Assembly: GCA_018881555.1 (NCBI GenBank) | Contig: JACAXG010000012.1 | Coordinates: 7,304,087 to 7,368,086, forward strand | Length of the DNA: 64,000 bases | Reading direction: 5' to 3' | DNA from: Amblyornis subalaris | Lineage: Eukaryota > Chordata > Aves > Passeriformes > Ptilonorhynchidae | Shown: piece by piece, positions 52,157 to 62,387 of the stretch | Layout of the letters: each line of letters begins with the position of its first letter | Position numbering within the stretch: position 1 is the first letter of the stretch | Made by a program: the position numbers and the translations under genes | Notes under the pieces: generated by a model | Seen by the model: the letters and a program-made list of their open reading frames with translations, nothing else | Database searches by the model: none | Told to the model about the DNA's origin: nothing

Positions 52157-52209
52157 AAAAAAACCCCACCTCCCCAAACTCACTCTGTCCCCTAGCTCCA
52201 AAAAAAAAT
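52157..52209. repeat. A/C-rich stretch ending in A9
   Basis: About 53 bases are dominated by A and C, starting with A7CCCC and ending in A9. It is less pure than the other tracts, since it includes a few T and G. Three overlapping frames through it are compositional. Confidence 0.6.
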
Positions 52210-53028
52210 TATATAAACTTATTTTCCGATCTTATTCAATATTTAGCCAATCAAGCAAAGAATTATTGTATCAAGGGCAAGTTGCTTCCCATTACTCATT
52301 GTGCAACTGGATTAAAGGTTCATAACAACAACAAACTATTCCTGTGTTATTAGGAAGCAATGTCAGAATTTGTCTAAGGTCATTTGCAGTAATTGTGCTC
52401 CTTGTGAGAGGGCTTAACTGTGCTGTGTGGGTTTATGTTGTACCTAATGTGGTGTAACTGTTAGTGTGCTGCCACTTCAAGGCTGGTCACAGATTCCTGA
52501 CAGGTGTCGGTGCATTTTTACTGATTCTTGCATCAAATCAAATGATCATAAAACCGTGGGTCAGCAAAATCAGTCAGCTGATGCCAGAGGAAGTTGTACT
52601 TGGGAAAAGTCATTTGAGGGGGAGGGCAGGGCAGTATGAAAGTCANCTTGATCATCTTACCTAGCAAACATGTACTCTCTAGATCTGGTGCGTGAAGAAA
52701 GATCAGAAGTATTTTTCTCACTAGCAGTCTGCACTTGTTCTGTTAGACTGAGTCTTTAACTCAGGGCAATATCTAAAGTGGCCATTTGGTTCAGTTTCAC
52801 AGTTCTGTCAACCCTGGAGGATTGGCATGCACACACAGAGTTTACAGCTGGGGTGTTCTGAATGGGTGTACCCAAGAGTTGTGTGCTGGCCAGTAATCCT
52901 GAGTACTGGGGGTGTTCAATATGATGGGAAGGNAGGGAGTGTTTTGGAAGATGAATGCTAGTATGGAAAGAAGGAACATCATCTGCTGNAATATAGACAT
53001 TACTAATTTTTTTTTTTTATGGTTCTAG

Positions 53029-53086
53029 CCAATTCAAGTGCCTTCCTTTTCAAGTTGTGGTCACCCAGAATAGAGTTAAGGTCACT
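53029..53086 (+). other. Candidate cryptic or poison exon of PARD3B (unconfirmed)
   Basis: A near-ideal branch-point sequence (tactaat, branch A at 53006), a run of T and an acceptor ttctag at 53023-53028 precede a 58-base stretch with no stop in the frame entering from the upstream exon (AG plus C gives Ser, then 19 codons starting QFKCLPF). It ends at a good donor, gtaagg, at 53087. Because 58 is not a multiple of three, inclusion would put the next exon out of frame with TGA as its very first codon. It would thus act as a premature-stop exon. This is inferred from splice signals alone. No homology supports it, and long introns carry many unused pseudo-exons. Confidence 0.35.
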
Positions 53087-53751
53087 GTAAGGCTGGCAGT
53101 GTAAAATAGTCAATAGGAAATGAAACAGCACATGCCATGAAAGAGCAAAAATCTGTCAGAGATAATATAGATGGTTTTGATAATGGTGTTTGAGGAAGGA
53201 AACTTCTTGATAAGATGAGCTGAATTGCACTCCTGATTACAGTTTTTTTGGTTCTTGGTTTTTTCATGGAGGTGGTATGCAACCAAGGGAAGAAATCAGG
53301 ATATTTAAAAATGATTTAACTTTATAGGCTTGATGTCGTTTATGTGTGATCTTCATATTTATAGTGTGGCCATGTGGGAAAATTGACTGAAGCAGCTCAC
53401 ATAGAGCTTAGATTAAGAACATGTAGAATAACCTCCCTCCTTTATTTTTTTTTATGATGAAGTGTCTCCTCACTTAAAAGCTTACTCTTTAATATTCTGA
53501 TTAATTTACNTGAGGGTTTACTTAGGAAAATGTCTAGTTCTTGATTCCTTTCCCTTTTAAAAAACACAAATGCTAATCTAAAAAAATTCAAGAATTGCAT
53601 GGCTGTTTTACTTTTCATTGTATTTTCATATTGTAGTGAGCTATGAGTCAAATATTTTTCAAACCATTTCTGCTATCTAATCAATCAGATGTTTTTTTAA
53701 CATAGAGCATTCTCTAAATAAGCATATATGTTTTCCTGTTCTCTTTTTTAG

Positions 53752-53838
53752 TGAAATGACAAAAACTGTGGAGATTTCTGGGGAGGGTGGACCCTTGGGA
53801 ATACATGTAGTGCCATTTTTTTCATCTTTGAGTGGAAG
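53752..53838 (+). CDS. PARD3B: PARD3B internal exon: start of PDZ1
   Basis: This 87-nt exon lies between acceptor ttttttag and donor gtaaga. The first T completes the split Ser codon. Then come 28 codons reading EMTKTVEISGEGGPLGIHVV followed by PFFSSLSG, and AG is left over for the next Arg codon. It encodes the first strand of PDZ1 and its carboxylate-binding loop PLGI, the PAR3-family version of GLGF, plus strand 2. In PAR3 proteins PDZ1 binds C-terminal or internal ligands such as junctional adhesion molecules and PAR6. Partner choice for PARD3B is less well established. The FFSSLSG stretch distinguishes PARD3B from PARD3, so the paralogue assignment is firm. Confidence 0.96.
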
Positions 53839-53999
53839 GTAAGATATTTTCTGCATTGCTCAAGAAGTATATTAATAAAAGGATTTCAGTTGCGCTTGTC
53901 TTAAAATACCTACTATTTACCAAAAGGAAAACAAAAATTCATCTATAACACTGTCTTCGATTACCAAAATATTTACTAGTCCAAGTTCTGTGTAAGACA

Positions 54000-54135
54000 A
54001 CCACAAAATCATTTAGGCTGGAAAAGACCTCAAAGATAATGGAGTCCAACTTCTGACTGATCTCCATCTTGTCAACTAGACCATGGCACTGAGTGCCACA
54101 TGCCGTGGTTTTCAGTCAATACCTACATCTTTGTT
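54000..54135 (-). mobile_element. Old CR1 LINE 3' fragment, antisense
   Basis: The + strand reads aaaatcatttaggctggaaa, then gacctcaaagat, gagtccaacttctgac, tcaactagaccatggcactg and agtgccacat. This matches the reverse complement of the 3' end of an older CR1 subfamily (the aggttggaaaagacct type). Only about 130 bp remain and the octamer tail is lost. It is more diverged than the other copies. Confidence 0.8.
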
Positions 54136-54208
54136 CATATATGTCCTTTTAATTGTCTCTGGTTTTATTCTCTGAATAAACTATTCTCTGAGTAAACTAG
54201 ACTCAGTA

Positions 54209-54291
54209 GTTTTGTGTGGTGTTGGGTTGGTTTTGTTGTGCTGTTGTGAGGTTTTTTGTTTGTTTGGGTTTGTTGTTTTTGTTTTGTTTTT
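54209..54291. repeat. G/T-rich low-complexity tract
   Basis: About 83 bases are almost all G and T, with GTGTGG, TTGGGTTGG, TTTGTTTGTTTGGG and GTTTTTGTTTTG units. It is the mirror in strand bias of the A/C tracts, and it starts about 75 bp beyond the old CR1 fragment. Confidence 0.85.
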
Positions 54292-57200
54292 CCTAATCAG
54301 ATGTCTCTGCAGAGGCCTGCCCTTAGTGACATACCAGACAAGAAGAGTCAAAAAAATTGCTTGCCTGTTCATACCTCATATTTTTCAAGCCATCTTTCAG
54401 ATTTGGTTGCATAGCATTTATAAAATGTTCTCTATACCATGAACCTTTCTTTGTCTCAACACAATTACTTTAATTATAAATGATTTAACATAGTCCGTTG
54501 AGATCACAAAAGCCTATTATAGCGGCGTGCTCATATTGATGTGCTGTAGTTAAGACTGTGTCAGCATTTTCATTATAACTGTTTTCCAAGCTATGTAACT
54601 TGGATGTGTTAAGAAAAAAATAATCTAGGCTGAAATTTGACATACAGAGGCTTAGCCAGAGAGTTAATTTGACATTGGCAGCCGTGAACAAGAGGTGGGA
54701 AATTGCCAGAGCCATAAATGACACTACTTTATAGTAAAATGGCTGTCTGTAACACAAAGACAGTTATTGCAGAAGTAAAAATTGTCTAATTCTTAAATAT
54801 TTCTTTACTTNTCAGCTTTCATGTAGGACAGAGAATGTGAAGGATTGAATTACCTTGTAAAGGTCTGTTTTCTTGGCAAGATCTGAGTTTGTAAGTGGAC
54901 CCAAATTAATTCAGATTGTTTTATTTACCAAAGGGAAAATAGATGTCCACCTGCTGCCTGTAAAAATGTCATCACTGTCTCAAGAAGAAAATTGGTCTTT
55001 GATGGCAACTCTAGGAGATCCAAGTTGTGTCCTTGGCTATGTGGGCTGCCTGTTTGTCTTGAGAAAGCCACTTGTATTTGTTACCCATTCTGAAATGCAG
55101 ACCATAGTTCCTTGATATAGGCGTGCCGTAAAGTTCATATTGTGCACACTGTATTTCAAGATTGTTCGGTTAAAAAATTGTGATGAAATTGCAAGCTATT
55201 AAAATCAGAAATTATTGTGACTGAACTGCAGTTCTGTACTCAAGTATCACTCTGTTGAGTGCAGCATTTAAGNACCTCCATGATGAAGTTGTATTCCTTG
55301 ATCTGCATTGCATTTATGTTAATATGTCCCTACTTACAAATGCTTTTGGGGATCCCTTGGAGTAGAGNGGTCTCTGACAGATGAACCACTTGTTGTTTAG
55401 GCAGTTGTCTTGAAATTTTAATGACCTTGACAGAACCGTACTGATACCTTTGTTAAAGCACTGGACTGACTTAAATCACTTGGTCCTCGTTTTTAACCAA
55501 GCCCAAGGCTGGTGTATAACTTGTAACTCATCATAACATGAGAAAGTACAGAAGAGCATCTTTTATTTCTTTTGATGACATGATAGAATTTGTGAGGACA
55601 TGCTGGCCACGTCTAACTTGGTCTGGTATTTCAATTGTAAAATTATCTTCTAATAAGGTAATGCTGGCTTTAGCCTAGTGCTGCTGCAGACCAAAGTTTT
55701 TCTACAGGTCATTAAACNATGATATTAATTTACGAATCTTAGTTTATCCAGGAATTACAAAAGTAATGGAAATAATGTCCCCTCTTTATTTTGCACTTAA
55801 ATATCATTAAAACCAGGAAATTAAAATTTAATAGTGCATTAAAATAATGCTAAAATTTAGGCTGTGGAAAAAAGTAATGGGGGAATGAATTTAAGCTGCC
55901 TCAGTCTATGTAACTCAAGCCACTCAGGCAGTACAGCTTCACACACACAACAAGCTTCAGACAAGTGGGCAATCCTATTGCGTTATATGGATGCAGTATC
56001 TAAGCACACAGGATTAGTGAGCAACCAACTTAATTTGTAATTTCGTTTATTTCTCTACTTGTTTGCATTTTAACATAATTATATTTCGTTAGTTCTTAGA
56101 GTTTAGGTTTTTGATTGTCACCAGTTGGCTGTCATCAAAAGGGCTGCAGCCCCTCACCACCATGGCACCTTTGAATCCTTTAGGGAAGGATAACACTGGT
56201 TGAAAGAGAATCTTTATGCCATTAAATCACTTTTTTCTGTTAGATACTTTGAAGAAGTAATATTCAGTAGGAACCAAGTTTTCACTTAGTAATTGATAGG
56301 ACAGAAGTATAAATCTTTAAATGTTCTTATACAGTAAATCTAAAATCAGATGCTGAGTGAATATAGTGTCATTTGAAATAGTTAATGGTGTGCTGTGAAT
56401 CTGTTGAATGGACTTATATATGAGGGCAGTCATGAATCTGAGACAAAAATACAAGACTTCTGTTTTGTGATTGGAGTGCTGGCATGTTGAAAATTGCACA
56501 TTAATATTTTATGGAGTACAACCAATAGAAAATGGTCTCTAAAGGTCATCTTTGATGACCGTCCTTGATGCTGATGTGGTATGAAAATTTAGTGGACAAA
56601 GATTGATTATAAAAGTTCTTCATAAACGCAGTTGTCAGGTGTTTTTGGGCACTGTTCTGGTATCATTGGACTATGTTGAATTACAGTTTGCAATACAGAG
56701 GTGTTCTGGGTAGGTCAGGATTAGCCTAGCACTCCCAGTAGGGTTATCAACACTGGAACTTTGCACCACCCACACTGATTCACTTATTGCATTATTCTGT
56801 GCTGCACTTCAGTTTTCACTTGCACTTATCCTGTTAACAAACAGTTTGGGTGTTGATGTTCTGCTGCTGTCCTGCCACATGAATGAGTAGCATTGCTGTC
56901 TTGTATCAAAGCAAGGGGCTTTGGCAGCTGAAAAGTTTCAGAGACTTTTTCACAAGTACAAGAGGCAGTTATTTTTTGTTTTATTCTAATGCCTGTTTAT
57001 TTTTTATAGTCAAGGTAGAAAATGACTTTTAATCTGTTTGTGCTTTTCTTTGGAGCAGTGGCAGAAAAATATTGCATAAACTACATGGACATTTTTAACT
57101 GGAGGTGGATGTAGGTGTATTCCTCTGTTTCTGCAAGTATGACCTAGAGGACTTAATGCTTCCAAAGTTCTAGGAAGTAGTAAAGTGTTAGTGTGCAGCA

Positions 57201-57392
57201 GTTTTTCTTGGTGTTTTTTGGAATCCCCTCCTTTTTAGTTTGAGTGAGCTGGAAATCCTTTGTCTAGGTTAAGCACCTCATAACAGTCTACTGTATCATT
57301 TCATACACAGTAGAGATTAATACCTATTTTCAGTTGCTATAAATTCGTATCAGCACAATAAGGATAGTTTTCACCCATGTTTTGCCTTTTAG

Positions 57393-57518
57393 GATGCTGG
57401 GACTCTTCATCCGTGGTATTGAAGAAAACAGCCGATCTAGGCGTGATAGTCTTTTCCATGAAAATGAGTGCATTGTGAAGATTAACCATGTGGACCTTAC
57501 AGATAAAACCTTTGCACA
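57393..57518 (+). CDS. PARD3B: PARD3B internal exon: core of PDZ1
   Basis: This 126-nt exon lies between acceptor gccttttag and donor gtaagt. Its first G completes an Arg codon. Then come 41 codons, from MLGLFIRGIEENSRSRRDSL through FHENECIVKINHVDL to TDKTFA, with CA left to form a Gln codon with the next exon. It encodes the middle of PDZ1: the strand carrying GLFIRGI, the FHENECIVKINHVDL segment typical of PAR3 family PDZ1, and the start of the second helix. Conservation with mammalian PARD3B is very high, and the NSRSRRD stretch is PARD3B-like. There are no frameshifts or Ns. Confidence 0.97.
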
Positions 57519-60500
57519 GTAAGTGCTGGTTAACTGATACTTCTAAGTAATTTGTAAAGGAATTAATACTTATTTCAGATAAAATGCCTGTAAAATTGAT
57601 AGGTAGCAGAAACTTTGTCTTCTTTCTGAAACCTCCAAATAAGGTGAAATTTGAAGAGTTTTAGTGAACTTAATGGGCTTACTTAATTTAAATAGCATTA
57701 AGTTTTGTAATTGCTATCTTCCCTCTCTAGTTCTTCTCTNTTACCATATTTTCTCTGTAATTTTTTCCTCATAAGACTCTGAGAATGAGTCAACATCACA
57801 GCATGGTTTTTAATGTTCTTTTGCAAATGAAATAAGAATATCATTTTTTGTGCTGCAGCTTTTTGAACATTTAATTTTTTAAAAAATACTACTACTATCA
57901 AACTATGATTAGTTGAGCTAAATGGTAAGTCTCACTTCTTATGACTTTTATTAAAAGTCTGTTGACGTTTATTATCTATCTCAAATATTTTTTAAGTAAC
58001 AGGTTGTTTTGATCATCTATGGATTAATGTGACATTGTTGCACAAAAGAAGAGCCTCTCAAATTTCACAGATATTTGCTGTAGTAATTAAATAGTAATTT
58101 GTTTTTGCTTTTAATCCATATGTTTAGACAGCTGAGTGATTGTTTATAATATAACAAAAACGTATTGAGATGTCAGGGGAGTCAAGGCTTAACTTTCTAA
58201 ACAGTAAACCAAATGTTTAAGGCTTCTCCACTAAAATCAAATACATAATTTCACAGTTAGGGATAAATATTTGCAAAATAGGCTTTCATTAAACCGGTAT
58301 AGTTTTGTAGCATAGGTATTCTTGTTTCTGAGACTGTGCTTTTTGCTTCCTGATAGCTTTTCAGTTACAGCTTCCTGCATATTTGGTGGTAAAGACACTC
58401 TACTGTGATACATGCCATTCTCTTCCATCAGTGGAAATTCCTAAATAAGATACCAATTTTAGCAGAACATAATTGTTGGTATCTTATTAAACATTCTTTG
58501 CCTCACTGTGCAGTTTTGTAATGAAATTTCTCGAATGAGATTTTGCCTGAATCAGAACGTCTCTCTTCAAAATCATATGTGATCTTTTCTTTACAATGTG
58601 TTGTATCCTTTGTGTTTTCTTTTGAATGTAACTAGATCTCCAGAGGCTTTCAGCCCATGTGGTGTTTGTGGAGTGGAGGATACTTTTCTCTTTCTGCATA
58701 CTTTTCTCTAAGATTACTAGATTTTGGGGCAGTTCGAAATACTGCAGTAAACTTCCTAGTTCTCTGTCAGGCTTTCCGTCAAAATGAGACATGCAGGACA
58801 CTTACTTTCTCCAAGATTGTGTAAATTTTCAGGAGTTGGAAGGCCTATTTACTATAAGAGTTAGCTTAGAGAGACCAGTCTTGTTAGACTCTATCTGTCA
58901 TTGGGAGAGAGAGAAGTGACTTAAAGGTGATTCAGATCTGAGCTTAATTTTGTTGGTCTCAGTCTCCTTATGGTATAAAACCAAGTAGTGTGGTTGCAGT
59001 GGCATTGGATCTGAGGAGAAAAAATACAGATAGTGAGGGATCAATGTCTTTTTGGGGAGTGGGGGAAATATTTGGATGAGCTCTAGTCTATTCCCAAGAC
59101 TTAAATTGTTCTGCTGAATTGTTTTCCAAAATAGCCTTCTGCATCATGTCTCTTCCCTGACTCTGGAGAATGGCTAAAGAAGGACGCTTTCCAGTTTGAA
59201 ACTAATCTCCGTGGACATGCTTTTAGTTTTCATCTGGCATGACATAACTGTACTAACCTGAAAGAAGTCCAAGTTACAGAAATCCAGTAATTGTAAAAGA
59301 TATGACAAAGTATTGTTGCAATGACTATTGACCCAGAAATAGCGATATAGTAAATAGATTCTCCTTTGAGAGGAAAATCTGTTGGCTAGTTTCAAATTGA
59401 CATTTCTTCATTACCCTTGTAAAAGCTATTTTAACGCTTAGAAGAGAGTTACATGCTGTCTCTTTGTTTTCAGCAGAGACTTCCTGGTATTGCTCCTGAA
59501 GATTGCTGCTTCTGCAGCTGTAACAGCAGCAGCCTACTTTCTGTATTCCCATGTTTATAATAGTGCTATATTGGGGCTGTTGGTCTGCTTTTGCATTTGC
59601 TGCTAATCTATTCAATTACATTCTGTTGTGTTGCAGTTTCTAGCACCTCTTTTAACTGACTCCCTTACTTCTTTAAAGTATGCACTTGGGCTCTCAAGAA
59701 ATATAAATTTCTCCACTCATTATTTTTTCTCTTTGAAGTGTAGCCAGTTATTTTGCCCCTGAAGACTGTATTTAGGCTTTCCCATAGGATGTCTTGAGTT
59801 ATTTCCACTAATTTTTGTTTGAAGGAGATCTTATGTTTTCTCTTGCATATATTTTAAATATTAATCTTTTGAAACTGAGTTATTAAATTACCTTGTAACA
59901 CATGACCAAATGGCTACTTGCAATGATGAAGATGGGGTATGAAAGAAACCAAGTTAAGATTTTACATCCTTGTGCTGGAAATATGCCACATGGTTTCTGC
60001 TATCAGGGTAGGGTTCGTCCTTGAGAGCTTTGACAGGCTATAGGTGAACAGATAACCTATAATCTCTGCAGACACACAGGGGCACAGTGCTGTTACAGCT
60101 CTGAAACCTAGCCCTTGAAGGTAATGTTGAAAGAATGCCTTCCTACAACATTCTCTCTTCTGCCTTTCTTTTCCAAGTTTGAGATTTCTCTCTAGCAGCA
60201 TCTTCTGTCAATGAATGTGACTATTCTGACCCTTGATGCTCATACACTCAGTGTGGCAAAGATGGTTCTTTCCCACAGCAGTGCCCATTGGGACTGACCC
60301 CTGACTTTCATGTCTTCATGCTACAGAAAATCCTCTTAAAGCAGCCTCTCCTTTCCGCCACCTACAGCTGCAAGGTGAAGGTACTGTGTGGCTCTGTTCA
60401 TCAGAGAAAGCAGTAGGTGTGTTTTCAAGACATTAAAATTTGCAGTGGCTTCCTTTCTGTGTCAGTGTAAAAAAAATTTAATTTCAGAAGTACTTCCAGC

Positions 60501-62028
60501 ATTGATTCCTGTTACATAACTGAGTGTAAATCCAAAGCCAAAACTTCAGTGAAATACTGGCTTAGACTGACAAACACACTACAGAAAGGCAGGAGATAAG
60601 CACAATGTTCTTAGAAGGACCTCATGTTTTATTTAAAATTTAATGCAGCCATTGCTTCCCCTCTTGACTTTGGCTAAGCAGAAGTTTTTGATTTTTCATT
60701 CTCAAAATGTGCTTCAGCTGCTGCTTCTGTTTGTGCTCGAGTGGTCTTCTGCAGAATGGAAGAAAATCAGTCCGCTTCAACAGAAGGTAGGAGAGGAAAG
60801 CATAGAAAGAGGGAAGTGTCCTTTGTTTCTTTAGAATCCAGGGTTTGTAACATGGCTTGATTGAGCAAATCTATGAGTTTTCCAAAATCCACGGAAGGCT
60901 TTATGAACAGTTCTTCTGGCCAACTTTCTTAATTGCCTTACAGCACACAGGATCTAGAGCATGGTATTGTTACCATGCTGTCAGTTCATAGAATCATAGA
61001 ATGATTTGGGTTGGAAGGGACATTAAAGATCATCTAGTTCCAACCCCACAGGCATGGACGGGGATGTCACCCGCTAGATCAGGTTGCTCAGGGACCCATC
61101 CAGCCTGGCCTTGAACATTGCCTGTGGTTGGGGTATCCACAGCTTCTCTGGACAACCTGTTCTCATGCCTCACTACCTTCTGAGTAAAGAATTTCTTCCT
61201 AACGTCTCATGTGAACTTCTCTCTTTTAGTTTAAAACCATCCCCCACTGTCCTATCCTCCCACTATCAAGGGGAGTAGTTTCATTAAATGCTCTGCAGTT
61301 TCTGGTGTTGCATTTGAGCAAATCTGTAAAGACACTGATTATGTGAAGTCCACATATCCACTTAGCAAAAGGTTACTGCTTGAAAGAAGTGAGTAATATC
61401 TACCTATTATCCATTTATGTAGAAACACAAATAGTTGCAACTTTTTCATCACCAGTTTTTTTTCTGATGTCTATGTATCCCATATCCTCATCATATTTTA
61501 TTGCTGTGGAATCAGCCAGCAGTTGCTTTAGAGATTACAAAGAAATCAAGGAATCTTAGGAGCAGTTAGACTGGACTCGGGAAAAGTGGAGAGTTGAGCT
61601 TGCTTGGAGTTAGGTGTATTCACCAGAACAACTGGTGATGAGTGCTCAGCATGCCTCTGTGCCAACAAGAAAATATGTAACAGACAAGCACTTGAAAAAA
61701 GTAGCAAGCTGTAATTTCAGTCTTTTGATAGGCTTTTGCAGTGAGAACTTCCCTTCCTGATGCTCTGCATGAAGAATTGTGTTCATTAGTTTATTCTGGC
61801 TTATATATTTTTGTAGCAGCTTAGGAATTCTGACAGATACGCTGCTCCTACTTGAAATGTAAGGAAATGCTGTAGTTTAGAAATCTTATTTCAGGCATAC
61901 TTTTCTAAAAAAGGGACCTTGTAGATGTGAAGATAAGGTAAATTTTCGTCTTATTCTCTGTAAACAACTTCAAACTTTGCCCGAATTTTCTGGTTAGTTA
62001 TGTGAATTTTCATACCTTTCTTTTAAAG
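57519..62028 (+). other. PARD3B: PARD3B intron, 4.5 kb, splitting PDZ1
   Basis: This intron runs from donor gtaagt to acceptor ttcttttaaag and splits a Gln codon after its second base. It holds one antisense CR1 (60986-61272). Otherwise it is AT-rich intron with chance antisense ORFs of up to 104 codons (58487-58801), none recognisable. Confidence 0.9.
60986..61272 (-). mobile_element. CR1 LINE 3' fragment, antisense, with octamer tail
   Basis: The + strand begins with two catagaat octamers (tcatagaatcatagaatgat), then ttgggttggaagggacatta, aagatcatctagttccaacc, ggccttgaacattgcctg, aagaatttcttcctaacgtc and ttttagtttaaaaccatccc. This is the reverse complement of the last ~290 bp of CR1 with its terminal octamer repeat intact. 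It is the best preserved CR1 3' end in the window. Confidence 0.95.
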
Positions 62029-62387
62029 GGCTCAGGACATCTTCCGTCAGGCAATGAAATTTCAAAGTGTCATCTTGGAAGTCCTTCCTCCGTATAATCG
62101 AGAACAATATGAGAAGTCTGCTATTGCTCCTCTTTGTATTCTGAATAATGAAGAAGGAGTTCCAAAAACAAAAATTCCACCTCCTGTTCATCCAAAACCT
62201 GCTGTGAAAACAGCTAATCTTTCTGGAGCAAGCAGCTTGGAGTCAGGTGTACAGGGAACACTGCAACAAGCTAAGAGCCCCAACCTCCCACGTCTGGGTA
62301 GAAAGCCATCTTCTCCCTCACTGTCTCCCCTTATGGGCTTTGGCAATAAGAAAAATGCAAAAAAAATAAAGATAGACCTGAAAAAAG
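62029..62387 (+). CDS. PARD3B: PARD3B internal exon: end of PDZ1, linker, first strand of PDZ2
   Basis: This 359-nt exon lies between acceptor cttttaaag and donor gtgagt. Its first G completes a Gln codon, 119 codons follow, and the final G starts a Gly codon. AQDIFRQAMKFQSVILEVLP completes PDZ1 (second helix and last strand). The segment PYNREQYEKSAIAPLCILNN and a PPPVHPKPAVKTANLSG stretch form a flexible linker. The Ser/Pro block SPNLPRLGRKPSSPSLSPL and the basic KKNAKKIKIDLKK lead into the first strand of PDZ2, whose GLGF loop must lie in the next exon outside the window. The Ser/Pro and basic blocks are strongly conserved with mammalian PARD3B, whereas the middle of the linker is variable. 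A run of A8 and an AATAAA hexamer sit within the coding sequence near 62359-62370. Confidence 0.96.

Larger units (their letters stand above)
43619..53751 (+). other. PARD3B: PARD3B intron, 10.1 kb
   Basis: This intron runs from donor gtagga to acceptor ctcttttttag and splits a Ser codon after its second base. It contains an A/C-rich tract at 46205-46279, an A/C-rich stretch at 52157-52209, antisense open stretches near 45752-46270 and 50111-50633, and a strong exon-like signal set at 53029-53086 described separately. I saw no CR1 or LTR copy and no other gene. Confidence 0.87.
53839..57392 (+). other. PARD3B: PARD3B intron, 3.6 kb, splitting PDZ1
   Basis: This intron runs from donor gtaaga to acceptor tgccttttag and splits an Arg codon after its second base. 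It contains an old antisense CR1 fragment (54000-54135) followed by a G/T-rich tract (54209-54291). The rest is AT-rich with nothing recognisable. Confidence 0.9.
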
